Assembly: GCA_018894105.1 (NCBI GenBank) | Contig: CM032123.1 | Coordinates: 2,977,001-3,041,000 of the forward strand | Source of the DNA: Jacaranda mimosifolia | Lineage: Eukaryota > Streptophyta > Magnoliopsida > Lamiales > Bignoniaceae | Direction: 5' to 3' | Length of the DNA stretch: 64,000 nt | In this document: positions 34,425-46,887 of the stretch, in pieces | How positions within the stretch are numbered: the first letter of the stretch is position 1 | Layout of the letters: each line of letters begins with the position of its first letter | The notes under the pieces: model-generated | Told to the model about the DNA's origin: nothing | The model's database searches: none | The model's input: only the letters and a program-made list of their open reading frames with translations | Made by a program: the position numbers and the translations under genes

Positions 34425-37400
34425 CTGGAGAATTTTTTTCCCTTTTTTTTAAAAAAGAAAAAAAGAAAAAGTATAGTATATTGCTTATAATATTTCATGA
34501 TATTCAAGTTATCTTTGGTACAATGATTTAATTCCATGAAATATAGCAAAACCCATAATTTCTTTACTACAAATTTATTTGAATCTTGTAGATTTAATAC
34601 CTCTCAAGAGAGGCTAATATTCGGTTCGATCACTTGAAATCAATCCCAAATCATTGCTTTTAAATAGTGGAAACTCGGTGTAAATCTTCTGTTTCATTTT
34701 ATGAATATATGACACTTGTATTAAATATTTTCTTATAAAATAATTGATTGAGAATCAAATATATTTGGTATAAATACAATAAATTTGAATAGGAGATGAA
34801 ATAGATAATAGAATAGAAGATCCAAAGTGGAAAAAAAAAATCCTCCTCGTTATCGGTTGCATGTAAGCTGATCGGACCTTCTATCACCAGCACAACTACA
34901 TTTTATTCGATTTGAAATAATTTTTCCATTCCCTGTTGGCGCTTATAGTTAAAGATTTTGTTTTTATAAAAAGCACATCAACTAAAAACACTCGATTCCT
35001 TTAATTCAAATAAAATTTAAAATTATCATAAAACCCTGAAAGAAGAAATTTAGAAAGAGACATAACATTGTCGCAGCACATCAACTTAAAACACTCTACT
35101 CCTTTCATTCGAAATAAAAGTTAGAATTATCATAAAACTTGAAATAAAAAAATTAAGAAAGTGACACATAATCATCATTTTTGAATTTTCACATGAATAT
35201 CGTAATTTTTTTTTTTTTGGACAACTTTATATTTATAGCCATGGCCTAAACTTCCACTCCAATGCAAAATTGATTATTCAATACCAAATCAAGGAGCATG
35301 AATTGAGAGTTGAACCAATCATCAAAAAAATGAATCAATGAACTCTTACCAACTACTAGAAAATATGCATAACTTCATCAATTTGTCAAAGAAAATGGAA
35401 GAATGGAAGAAAATATTGTCCTTTTTGCTTTTAGTAGTCACTTCTGAAATGGTCAATTTTCATTGATGGGTGTCGAATCCAACAAAAATAATTTCCTACT
35501 CTAAAAATATGATTTGTAATCAATGGTGAGTAAGATCGTATTCTATAGAAATTGGTAAATTTTTGTTTCCTTCAAATTTACTAAATAAAATAAATAAAAA
35601 GGGGGGATTTTTATGAAACGGAAGACTAAAATCTTAAAAGTAAATAAATCACAAATAAAAATAAAGAATCAATAAGAATGAAATCTAGTCTAAGGTAAAA
35701 ATCTCAGTTTGGTTATCAGATTTGATCATTGATGCAAAGATTAATTTCTCTTTTCTTAAATAGATTGGTTATAGTTACTCGGACGTCTTAATAACCAATC
35801 TCTTCTTACTATCTCGATAGCTAAGAGCAGCTCGTTAGTTATTTCCCTTGCCAATAAACAACCCTAAAGAAGCACTCCTAGGATTTAATTTATCAACAAC
35901 ATTAAAAACTAGAGAAACCTAGCCCTAGCCAATAAACACACACAAGCGGGTTTCGTTTAGACTAAATTATTTATCCACATAACATAAATCATGCATGTGG
36001 TCACCACACATAACTATGTTATTTGCCACAAATATTAGAACAATTAAACAATTGCGGACTTAATGCTCTAATTGACAGGATAATTATTTTAAGCTATCAA
36101 ATTTTGGACCTAAATTCAATGAACCTGAATAATCATAATGAAAACGGAAGATAAAAAAAAAAAATACTCAAGGAATAAGGAAAACAAATTAACTTATTTA
36201 GATCTCACAAATACTGAAGAACCAAAACTTCGATAATCCCTTAGGCTAGAAGAAGAGTTTAACAACTCATGTCTAAGGGAAGAAAAATGCAAGAAAAATA
36301 AAATATGCTAAATGAAAAGAATCCAAAAACTACTGGTGAAAGAAACCTAGTTCCCTATAAATAGCATACTCCTAATGCAACTAAAAAACTAATAAGAGTC
36401 CTATCGGAATAGGAAAACTCAAATTATCCTAATTAAAGAAATTAAAATAAAAATATTCCAAATATATACAACTGTCAAAATAGATTGAATGCTTAATCAG
36501 ATTTACATAATAGTCTTGGGAAGCAAAACATGCCCATACTCAAATTATTTCCTTCTTTCGTTCCTCGTCTCCTCGGGAATACAATCTTTACTCCAAACAT
36601 GTTAATGCTCGATTTTCAACTGCATTTAGCTTGAATCTTCAATTTGCTTAACAAAACATAAAAAGAAAGTTAAAACCCAACAATTAAGCATTTTTACTAT
36701 TAATCACAAAAAAAAATTATATGAATAAAAAGACCAAAATGCAACTTAACATTCATTTTCAGAGTATTTGAATAAATGCATTGTATAAATTAAAATAATA
36801 AAAGGTTCAAGCTGCTGGCCATTCAATACAATCTAACCCAGCATTAAATATTCATGAAAGTGACAAAATGTGAAGAGTTAACGCTTCGTTTGTTTCAAAA
36901 GTTTTCACCAAGAAAAAGAAAAATTAATGGTAATATTTGGATATTAATTATGTGTTTTGGAAAAATGAGTTTTGGGAGTGGGGTTGAGAAATGTGAAATT
37001 TATGTTAGAGAATATGATGTATGTTTTTTTATGTTTTGGGAGGAGATGAATTCTACTTTAGCAGTTAAATCAATTTTTTTTTGTTTGGTTTTTGAGGTGA
37101 AAATAGAATTGAGTAATTTTTTTATTATTAGAATAATAATAAAATATGTGTGATATATATATAATATGTATGTATATATTGAAAAATGGAAAACTTTTGG
37201 AAATAATGAAAGATAGAAGATGATATTTTAAAAAATTTAATTCGACATTTTACAGGAAAATTTTCTATATGTTTCGCTACATTTTTGGGAAAACAAAATT
37301 TTGTTTTCCAAAAATGTAACCAAACATATCCATTATGTAACTTAAAATTTTAATATTATTTGGTTGTCAAAGGAAAATAACAATGAGGTGGAGGCGAAAG

Positions 37401-37697
37401 ATAGCTAAATAAACTTTTCTTTAAAAATTTACTTTTTAATTATATTATCTTTTTTATTAATATTCTTCTAAATTATCAAACAATCATAATTACTTTCAGA
37501 TTTTTTTTTTGAAAAAAAATTCCACCAAAAATCTTTGCAAAACACAGTACTAATTAATACACGAAGATCGTTTTCATTGCATGCAGGCATGTAGTCTCGA
37601 TTGTTGACAATAATCCAGCAGTGCTAATTAAGGTTGTCCACAATTTAAACCCTAATAATACAGTTCCACCTAAAAAAAATAATTTTAATGCATTTAA
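34425..37697. other. AT-rich intergenic DNA, no gene seen
   Basis: 3.3 kb without a recognisable gene, RNA gene or sharply bounded element. At about 36880-37330 the ends 'cgcttcgtttgtttcaaaag' and 'aaaaatgtaaccaaacatatc' hint at a MITE, and a perfect short palindrome (tttgttttccaaaa mirrored) sits near 37285-37312. The 35.4-36.7 kb part reads like decayed repeat sequence. Confidence 0.35.
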
Positions 37698-38010
37698 GAG
37701 GGTGTTTGGCTTATTTAAAATATCGATCTTTAAGTTGTTTTTAGAACTTATGATATGTTAGTAATGATAATTTTATAATAAAAAATTAATATTATAAAAG
37801 TTCGTTAAAATTTTAAAAATAAATTAAGAACTTTTTATTTTTTTTTTCCAAAAAAAAAAAGAAAGAACTTATAACAGTAGAATATCTTATTTTGAAAGCT
37901 AATAAAATCTGATTGTAAAAAAATACACCAAACATTTTATAACGATTTATAAATTTTCAAATATATTACAAAATATTTTAAGAAGTTTATAAGCTGATCT
38001 AAACGTCCTC
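37698..38010. mobile_element. Tourist-like MITE, 313 bp
   Basis: The ends are GAGGGTGTTTGGCTTA and the inverted TAAGCTGATCTAAACGTCCTC, flanked on both sides by TAA (37695-37697 and 38011-38013), as in PIF/Harbinger-derived MITEs. AT-rich and non-coding. Confidence 0.65.
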
Positions 38011-39044
38011 TAACTTTCCGCTATTATTTTTGGAACTTTCAGCTTAGAATTTCGTAACGGTCCAAATATCCATTGTTTGAGGAAAGAAAATAGTAACTAT
38101 TTTTTATAGTTTAGAATGAAAAATAGTATTTTTATTTTTTATTTTTTATTTTTTTGAACTGGTTTAGTGAATATTCGTCCCACGGGGCGGACTTTTACCG
38201 GACTGACAGCAAACAGAGTGATTTATTTAATTAAAGAAAAAAAAAATACTAAAAGGCCATTCTTTGTGTCGACCGCCGTTAGGCATTTGGGATTTGGCCC
38301 GTTACGGCATCTTTTGTTTTGAGTAATACAACAATTGAAATTAACGGACCGTTATGAATATTTAAAAAAAGATTAACAAATTTGCCGGTTTAAACAACGG
38401 TTAATTAGAAAAAAATTTCTAATCCTACTTTTATTTTAGTTATCAGTCCCCATTTGAATTTTTACACACTAAACTCCCTACTTTTTCACAAAATTTAGAA
38501 ATCACTCCCCATATCTTTTAGAAAGACACATATATCCTTGTAGTTAGAGAAAACAACAAAAATACCTGAGAAATACATTTTTCTCTTCAAGAAGAATGCT
38601 TTCATTTTTTTTTCCTGAAATTGACGACTTCTCCAAGCGGCCAAACAAAAGGGCGCGAAATCGTTCCTTTGCCATTGACGTGAGGAAAAAAAAAAAAAAG
38701 ACACCAAAATTCTGCCATTTTTTTTGTGACAATGGAAGGAGAAACAATGGCAACAAGAAGCGAAATACAAAAAAAAGTGAAAAAAGAAACAAATGTATGT
38801 TTTCTGCATTTACAATTTTAAATGTCTGTGATTTTTCAGTATTATACTTATTTCTTGTCTATTTTCTCATGTTTAGGGTTTTTATTTCCTATTTAGTTGT
38901 TAAACACTTGAATCCAATTGATATATATAATTTTATTTGTGAGATGGGAAGTTTTTGATTTGTACTTGGAAGGCATGAAAGTTGTACTTCAGTTTTTTGA
39001 GGTTTATACTTCCTTTTACCTGAAATTATACGGTGAAATTATCT

Positions 39045-39478
39045 GAAAGTGGTAGTATATTATTTGTTGTACAAAACATCCAAGCTTGCAGTATACATTA
39101 AGCAAAAGTGTAGTATATAATCTATATAATTGTAGTATATTTTAGAAGCAAATATAGTATAAATATTCAAACTTGCAGTATACATTAAGCAAAAGTGTAG
39201 TATATAATCTGTGAAACTGTAGTACATTTTAAAAGTATTTGTAGTACGAAATATTCAAAGCTGCAGATTAAATGAAATTATAGTATATAATTTGTGTGCA
39301 TACAGTACATTTTAGAAGCATCTATAGTACAAAAGTATTCAAGCATGCAGTATGCATTAACTGAAAATGTAATATATAATTTGTGTATCTGTAGTACATT
39401 TTAGAAGCAACTGTAGTACAAAATATTTAAGCCTGTAGTATACTTTAAATGAAAGTATAGTATATAATCTGTGTAAAG
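39045..39478. repeat. Tandem array 1a, unit about 87 bp
   Basis: Units such as 'gtagtatataatctgtgta' recur at about 39111, 39198, 39281, 39370 and 39458, i.e. every 83-89 bp. Each unit contains several AGTAC or AGTAT words. The array resumes at 40165 after a non-repeated insert. Confidence 0.8.
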
Positions 39479-40164
39479 AGGAGCTAAATTCATACGGTGC
39501 AAAAAGAGATCAGAGTTGAGTTGGGGCACCGCATACACTTCGAGTCCTTATGTATATGTTGACAAGGACGTCAATGGATCGAATGGGGGAGAATGTCATG
39601 GGTCGCTCATTGGAGAACAATGGCGACTTTGACTTCAAGGGGTATTAGGAGCGACAAGGCGTTGTCGGCTCACTCAATAAGGCGAAAAAAGCCCATGAGT
39701 AGAGACTCTTACGAGGTTCGGTTTGAAAAACTGTTTCAATGGCATATTCCTTAAGTTATGAGGATGCTTCCCACCAAGTTTGAAGTCATTCTGTGTCCGT
39801 TTGGGCACCGAACATTGAGGGCGACCTGGAGCGGTCTTACTGCACGCAGGTAGTGCAAAGATGCATTGAGCAGAGTGGCTTGGAAAAGGAATTTTGTGAA
39901 ACTGTTTCAGTGGGGTGTTCTTTGAGGTGTTGGAAACGTTCTCACCAAGTTTCACCAGTAGAAGATTCCGTTTGGATAGGAAACGGCGAAGATCTTTAGA
40001 ATGCGGCAGTGCAGTGGCAATGCTGTAATTCCAGCTTATTGCGAGGAAAATTACTGTTCCTTGGAGAATCGGACGGGGCTGGAACTTTGTGGAGTTAATG
40101 TATAAGCCGGGAGCTATCCAACGGTTCAAGCGACAAGTGATTTGGACGCCGGGAGAGGAAGTTG
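39479..40164. other. Non-repetitive, GC-richer insert within array 1
   Basis: About 690 bp unlike its surroundings: GC content is clearly higher, and the AGTAY words disappear. It contains a diverged internal duplication ('aactgtttcaatggcatatt...caccaagttt' and 'aactgtttcagtggggtgtt...caccaagttt'). A 171-codon minus-strand frame crosses it (39674-40189) but matches nothing I recognise. It could be a captured genomic fragment or a retroelement LTR piece inserted into the array. Confidence 0.5.
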
Positions 40165-40720
40165 CGAAAATGTAGTACAAAACATTCAAGCCTATAGATT
40201 AAATGAAATTATAGTATATAATCTGTGTATATGCATTATATTTTATAACCATCTGTAGTACAAAAATATTCAAGTGTGCAGTATACATTACTGAAAATAT
40301 AGTGTATAATCTGTGTATCTGTAGTACAATTTAAAAGCAATTGTAGTACAAAATATTTAAGCCTGCAGTATACATTAAATGAAAGTGTAGTATATAATCT
40401 GTGTAATTGTAGTATATTTTAGAAGCAAATATAGTATAAATATTTATGCTTGCAGTACACATCAGGCAAAAGTGTAGCATATAATCTATGTAGCTGTAGT
40501 ACATTTTAGAAGCATTTGTAGTACAAAATATTTGAGCCTGTAGATTAAATTAAATTATTATTTAATATTTGTATATATGCAGTACATTTTAGAAGTATAT
40601 GTAGTACAAAAACATTCAGGCATGTAGTATACATTAACTGAAAATGTAGTATATAACTTGTGTATCTATAGTATATTTTAGAAGCAATTGTAGTACAAAA
40701 TATTTAAGCCTGTAGGGTTT
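40165..40720. repeat. Tandem array 1b, unit about 87 bp
   Basis: Continuation of array 1a with the same unit (tagtatataatctgtgta; tacattttagaagca; tagtacaaaatatt). It interlocks with array 1a as if the 39479-40164 sequence had been inserted into one array. Confidence 0.75.
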
Positions 40721-40789
40721 GAATCATACTTTGTATGTACATACATATGTAAATTGAAGCATACTTTGTTTATAATATTATTTTGCATG

Positions 40790-41745
40790 TAAGTATAATT
40801 TTCCACCAAGTATTTATAATATTTTGATTTCAATACAATATGAGGGAAATAAAATACAAATGTAGAACGAATAAAGTATAAATGGTGTTATGTTGAAGTA
40901 CACTTCAATTCAATTGAAATCGAACAGTGAATTTGAGTACAATGTGATGGAAATGAAGTACAAATATAGAAAAAAATAAAGTATAAATGGTGTTATGTTG
41001 AAGTACACTTCAATTAAATTGAAATTAGGTAATGAATTTAAATACAATATGATGGAAATGAAGTATAAATATAAAACAAATAAAGTATAAATGGTGTTAT
41101 ATTGAAATACAGTTCAATTAAATTGAAATTGAGCTGTGAATTTGAGTGCAATATGAGGAAAATAAAGTACAAACGTAGAATAAATAAAGTATAAATATTG
41201 TTATGTTGAAGTACAGTTCAATTAAATTGAAATCGGACAGTGAATTTGAGTATAATATGATGGAAATGAAGTACAAACGTAGAACAAACAAAGTATAAAT
41301 GGTGTTATGTTGAAGTACACTTCAATTAAATTAAAGTTGGACAGTGAATTTGAGTATAATATGATGTAAATGAAGTACAAACGTAGAACAAACAAAATAT
41401 AAACGGTGTTGTGTTGAAGTACACTTCAACTAAATTGAAATCGAACAGTGAATTTGAGTACAATATGATCTAAATCAAGTACAAATATGGAACAAACAAA
41501 GTATAAATGGTGTTGTATTGAAGTACACTTCAATTAAATTGAAATCGGACAATGAATTTGAGTACAATATGATCTAAATCAAGTACAAATATGGAACAAA
41601 CAAAGCATAAATGGTGTTATGTTGAAGTACACTTCAATTCAATTGAAACCGGATAGTGAATTTGAGTACAATATAATGAAAATATAGTACAAACGTAGAA
41701 CAAATAAAGTATAAATGGTGTTATGTTGAAGTATACTTATTGCAA
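40790..41745. repeat. Tandem array 2, unit about 104-105 bp
   Basis: Eight to nine copies of a unit containing 'aaagtataaatggtgttatg' followed by 'ttgaagtacacttcaatt'. Starts of the first word fall at about 40873, 40978, 41082, 41186 and 41290. Copies differ by scattered substitutions. Confidence 0.85.
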
Positions 41746-42084
41746 TTGAATAATTAGTCTCCAATAATTGTAGTGATAGTCAAGTACAATATTTTGAAAT
41801 TATCGGATCAGATGAAGTACGTATTTGTACGGGTTATAGGGTGGATATTATTGTCAAATGCTCATTTGTTTACATCTTCGAAAGCATAAGTATTCTTTAC
41901 ATTATTGCGATTGATAACATTCATTCGTTGAATATTAGTGGTTAACACTTTAAAACTTTAATATTATTTTATTCATATAATAAATATTACACACAATTTT
42001 AGAGTTTGATTATTAATTACTGAGACTTAAAAAGCAAATCATGTAACAAATTTCAATTCAACAATATTAGTAAAAATATTAAGA

Positions 42085-42645
42085 AATGGAGTACATAATG
42101 GCCGAAATGAAATACAAATGTCGTGAAATCAAGTATAAATATTTCAGATTGAGGTACGAAAACGCTGATATCTTGGACAATATCCATTTGCTAACTTCCA
42201 TGCTAAACAAGTACATTATTGCCAAAAGAAGTACAAATGTCATGAAACCAAGTACAATTTTACCAAATTGGGGTACAAAAAAACTGATATCCCGGACAAC
42301 ATGCAAAAATGCAAATTTCATGCTAAATCAAATACATAATTGCCGAAATGAAGTACAATTGTCATGAAATCAAGTATAATTCTCTCAGATTATGGTGCAA
42401 AATAACTGATATCTCTGACAATATACAAAAATGCCAATTTCACGTTAAATCAAATACATAATTGCCGAAATAAAGTATAATTGTCATGACACGAAGTATA
42501 GTTCTCCCAGATTGGGGTACAAAATAACTGATATCTCGGACAATATACAAAAATACCAATTTCACACTAAATCAAGTACATGATTATCGAAATAAAGTAT
42601 AAATGTCATGAAATCAAGTATAAATCTCCTAGATTAAGGTACAAA
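42085..42645. repeat. Tandem array 3, unit about 120 bp
   Basis: Four to five copies of a unit with 'catgaaatcaagtataa', 'ggtacaaaataactgatatc' and 'catgctaaatcaa'. The ctgatatc word falls at about 42165, 42283, 42406 and 42528. Confidence 0.8.
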
Positions 42646-42652
42646 ATTTAGC

Positions 42653-42880
42653 TTAGATTACTGATTCTTTGCAGGTTCGACAATTATTCCCTGTTCTACC
42701 ACACCTTTTATACTTAATTACACGTTTCTCAATTTGTGATGGAATCCTCTGTGTCCTTCTATGCCCAGGTTGAGATAGGCAATCAGGTGCATTAATGACG
42801 CCATCATCATCCAGAGGGAACATATGCATATCATACGTAGGAATAGTATTTATCACTGCTTGGTATGCTTGTTGATACAT
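42653..42880 (-). pseudogene. Mutator transposase C-terminal remnant
   Basis: A 75-codon minus-strand frame with the basic segment RRTQRIPSQIEKRVIKYKRC followed by GRTGNNCRTC. This resembles the end of MuDR-type transposases, where a KPGRP-like basic stretch precedes a CX2CX4HX4C knuckle. The first Cys and the His of the knuckle are replaced (Y and N), so it is degenerate. The N-terminal remnant lies upstream on the same strand at 44392-44625. Confidence 0.6.
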
Positions 42881-42934
42881 CTCAACTCGGTAATATTGAT
42901 CAGTAAAGTCATACGATGAAAGTGACTTTGACTC

Positions 42935-44390
42935 GAGAGTACAAGTTTTGATAAAATAAAGTAAAATTTTGGAACACTTGAAGTATAGAATTTCAATGAA
43001 TATAGTATAAGTTTAAATAAAATGATGTATAATTTCAAAAAATAGAAATACAATTTTTTATAAAGTGAAGTACAATTTCAGAATACCTGAAGTATAAAAC
43101 ATTAGCAATTGCAACACAATTTTTGAATAATCCATTAGTAAAATACTTGAAACTTAAATAATAGATTCAGATAACTGAAGTACAAGTTCGGAACACTTGA
43201 AGTATAGAACTTCAATGAATATAGTACATGTTTAGGTAAAATGATGTATAAAATGAAGTATAATTTTAAAAAATAAAAGTACAATTTTAGATAAAGTGAA
43301 GTACAATTTCAGAACACCTAAAGTATAAAATCTTAGTAATTGCGGTATAATTTTTGGATATTTCATTAGTAGAACACTTGAAACTTAAATAATAGATTCA
43401 AATAACTGAAGTATAAGTTTAGATAAAATAAATTACAATTTCGAAACATTTGAAGTATAGAACTTTAATAAATAGAGTACATGTTTATGTAAAATAAAGT
43501 ATAATTTCAGAAAATAGAAGTACAATTTTATATAAAATGAAGTACAATTTTAGAACACTTGAAGTATAAATCCTTAGCAATAGCAATACGAATTTGGATA
43601 ATCCATTAATAGAACACTTGAAGTATAAAACTTAAATAATAGATTCAGATAATTGAAGTACAAGTTTAGATAAAATGAAGTACAATTTCAAAACACTTGA
43701 AGTATAGAACTTCAATGAATAGAGTACATGTTTAGGTAAAAAAATGTATAAAATGAAGTATAATTTCAAAAAATAGAAGTACAATTTTAGATAAAGTAAA
43801 GTAAAATTTCAAAACACTTGAAGTATAAAACTTTAGCAATTGCAGTACAATTTTTGGATAATCCATTAGTAAAACACTTTAAACTTAAATAATAGATTCA
43901 AATAACTAAAGTATAAGTTTAGATAAAATGAAGTACAATTTCGAAACTCTTGAAGTATATAACTTCAATGAATAAAGTACAGGTTTAGATAAAATGAAAT
44001 ACAAAAGAAAGTATAATTTCAGAAAATAAAAGTACAATTTTAGATAAAGTGAAGTACAATTTCAAAATGCTTGAAGTATAAAACCCTAGCAACTGTAGTA
44101 TATTTTGGTTAATTGATAAATATAACACTTAAAGTATATAACTTCAATAAATATAGTACAATCTTTGATAAAATGAAGTATAATTTCAGAAAATCAAAAG
44201 AATAATTCTATATAGAAAGCGTATAGTTTAGGAATACTTCAAGTATAAACTGCTAGAAGTTGCAGTACAATTTTGGATAATCCATTAATAGAACACTTGA
44301 AGTATAAAACTTACATAATAGAGTACAATTTCAAAACCCTTCAAGTACAAAACTTTACAAACTGCAGTACAGTTTAGATTATGTAGAAGT
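42935..44390. repeat. Tandem array 4, unit about 230-260 bp
   Basis: Six or so diverged copies, each with several 'gaagtacaatttcagaacacttgaagtata' type stretches and one 'tggataatccattagtagaacac' stretch (about 43131, 43361, 43602, 43861 and 44280). It separates the two transposase remnants, where the catalytic domain should be. Confidence 0.8.
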
Positions 44391-44391
44391 A

Positions 44392-44625
44392 TTACCTTAA
44401 ACCATCACTGCTCTTCTTTGCACTGCTGCTTAATTCATCCTTTCGGTTTACCAGGATGTCAACAACGTTCATCTTCAATGTCAAATGCAGTAAGACTATA
44501 TTCATGACACCGTCATCATCAATCAAACTCATGTATGATCTTTGATGTGGAGCTATGTATTGCAAACTGAAGTGTTCGAGGTTGATTTCACTCCATTTTC
44601 TTGCGAGATTAATGTATATGTCCAT
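44392..44625 (-). pseudogene. Mutator transposase N-terminal remnant
   Basis: A 77-codon minus-strand frame (MDIYINLARKWSEINLEHFS...SLIDDDGVMNIVLLH...NVVDILV). The pattern of an aromatic segment, then 'DDDGVMNIVLLH', then a short hydrophobic 'VVDILV' strand resembles the N-terminal domain found in MuDR-type transposases of plants. It lies near the right end of the 6.66-kb element and reads inward. Truncated by a repeat array. Confidence 0.5.
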
Positions 44626-45289
44626 TAACTTGATTGAACACTCCTACTTCACTACTGGTTGACATTGTCAGAAAAATATAAGAAACTCAGAAGCAACTGA
44701 GAAGAAGAAGAAACCCGAAAATGATGAAAATAAAAAGAGAAGAAGACAATGCAACTATTGGGTTGGTGGTTTTTGGCTCTAACGTTATTCTCATTCCTGC
44801 CGTGGAGCTTGTTGCGTTTCTTCTGTTCTTTCTGTTTCTGGTATGATAGGGTTTACTGTTTGCTTGTCTGGATGAAGAAGAAGTGAGAAAAAAATTAATG
44901 AAAAATATTATACTTAAGGGTATTTTTGTCAAATCAAGTGAGTGGGGAGTGATCTCTAAACTTTTAATAGAACTAGGGAGTTTTTTCTAACAAAAATCAA
45001 GTGGGGATTGATCACAAAAGTGAAAAGTGTTTTTGGTACTTTTAATAAGTGTCCCTTTAAACAACTATCAAATTACCCATTAGTACATTTGTAGTAATTT
45101 ATAATTAAGTTAGCGATTTTGGCACATTATATATGCATACGTTAAAATTTTTATAGTATAAAATAAATATTTTTTATTTATTTTTCTTGATAATAGTTCA
45201 ATTATTTTAATAATTTCAGCATATTTATTTAAATTTTATATAAATTAAAAAATTATTATCAAGTCCTAGCAATTTTATTATTGTCAAAG

Positions 45290-45690
45290 AACGAATTTTG
45301 GGCCTAATCCAGCTCTAAAAACTAACTTAAGAGATGAGAATTGCCCAAACTATATATAGAAATCACAACTTATTTATTTAACTGATGTGGAATACTAACA
45401 CACCCCATGGACGCTCACAACTTATTTATTTAACCGATATGGGACACTAACACACAACGTACACTCCTAGAAATGAACATCTATAACGTAGAATTATATG
45501 AAATGGATGACCCAACAACAATGGATAATCCAACATTGAGAATTGTGGTTCTGATACCATATCAAATAATGAATTTTGGGCTTAACTCAACTACAAAAAC
45601 TAGCTCAAGAGGTGAGAATTGATCAAAACCATATATAGAGACCACAACTTATTTATTTAACCGATTTGGCACACTAATAACTATACAGTG
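45290..45690 (-). mobile_element. TRIM-like miniature LTR element
   Basis: Two related segments (about 45296-45447 and 45556-45687) share 'gaattttgggc', 'gagaattg', 'ccatatatag' and 'caacttatttatttaaccga'. Between them the minus strand has TGGTATCAGAACC, a tRNA-Met primer-site-like sequence, directly after the upstream repeat. The spacer is only about 110 bp, as in terminal-repeat retrotransposons in miniature. Outer limits are approximate, and the 45296-45447 copy has an internal partial duplication. Confidence 0.5.
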
Positions 45691-46887
45691 GCAACATTGG
45701 ATTTTACATGATAGTCATTTTATGGATAAGTTGTAATTATACGAATTAAAAAATAACAATGAGAATATTATTAAAAAATACCTAAAGTCATGCTAAAAAA
45801 TACATTAAAATAAGCCTAATATTTTATAAATAGTATAAATTATAGTTATTGTAAAATTAAACAATATGCCAGCGGGAGTCGAATTCAATACATGAGGATT
45901 TGGAGGGCAGTCGAGAAAAGCTCAAAAGAAATATTTTTAAGAAAAAAAAATGTTTTATTCTTTATAATTGGATTTAAAATAAATAATTCTATTGCGTCCA
46001 AATCTATTTGATTGATTTCCTTTTCTCGTACAGTCATAGTTCTAATATGTCTTTTAATTTCCTTCCTTAAAACTTGTAATGCATGTGGAGAACAAAGGTT
46101 TTTTGTTAGACAAAAACGTTTCAGTTCAAGGGGTTGAGAAAATTTTTGCTGAAAAACATTTAGCTATATATACCAATGCAAAAAAGACCAGGGACATGTT
46201 TGTTATGGGTTATTAGTCCCAACATAGTCTTCTAATCTCACTTGTTTGATAGGTAAGATGAGAATGCGGATCAGCCCGCAATTAGTTCAAAGCCCGACAC
46301 TGTTTACATAATTGTGTGCTATTCGGTTAGTGGGTTGGGAGGGTGCGATCCTCGTTACAATTTTGCTTCCTTAATTGTCCCCCCCTTTTTTTTTCTTGTA
46401 AGGGTCAATGAAAGGGATGAGGGTTTTATTCAAAGATAATTTTGTCATTTAGCTAAATAATCCTACATGTCAATCCTGCATCATATATTAAGGTGAATTC
46501 TAGTGGCAGCTAATTGTAAGGTCAATCTTCACTATAAAATAGACTAATAAATTATTTAATTTCATCTTATTTCTTTCTATTCAAATTTTCAGTACTATTT
46601 ACATTCTCAATGAGAATCAAACGTGCCTTGAGGAATATACACTTTCAAGAAATTGCAGATGTTATTTGTACATGTTTTCTAATGCTTTCAAGTTCTTACA
46701 GATTTACAAGCTATCCATCAACAAACCGGGGATTCAACTACATGTCTAGAGCATTAACAAACGAGCAGCTCAACAGAATCCGATGCCTTATACAACTTTG
46801 GATGAGAACTTACGATCCCAACCACAAACGAGGAGTTAAAATTTAGAAAGGTCATAAGATTTTAAACCATTCCTCCGTCTGTAAGGC
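45691..46887. other. Intergenic DNA 3' of the kinesin gene
   Basis: No gene is supported. A 78-codon plus-strand frame at 46610-46846 has no family resemblance and lies in the likely 3' flank of the kinesin on the other strand, so it is not called. Confidence 0.35.

Larger units (their letters stand above)
38399..45055 (-). mobile_element. Mutator-like element, 6.66 kb, with tandem arrays
   Basis: The flanks share TTTAAACAAC (38389-38398 and 45056-45065), a 9-10-bp target duplication. The ends are imperfect inverted repeats of about 160 bp: 'atcactcccca' and 'actcccta' words occur at matching distances from both ends. On the minus strand, the right end encodes a piece like the MuDR transposase N-terminal region (44392-44625) and, 1.5 kb further on, a piece like its C-terminal zinc-knuckle region (42653-42880). 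The catalytic middle is absent, replaced by tandem repeats. The orientation given is that of the transposase remnants. Now non-autonomous. Confidence 0.75.

Noticed and set aside
38596..38958. 120-codon frame near the left end of the 6.66-kb element
   Set aside because: Lys/Asn/Phe-rich translation of AT-rich DNA with A runs; no family resemblance.
46610..46846. 78-codon plus-strand frame next to the kinesin 3' end
   Set aside because: No family resemblance; lies in probable kinesin 3' flank on the opposite strand.
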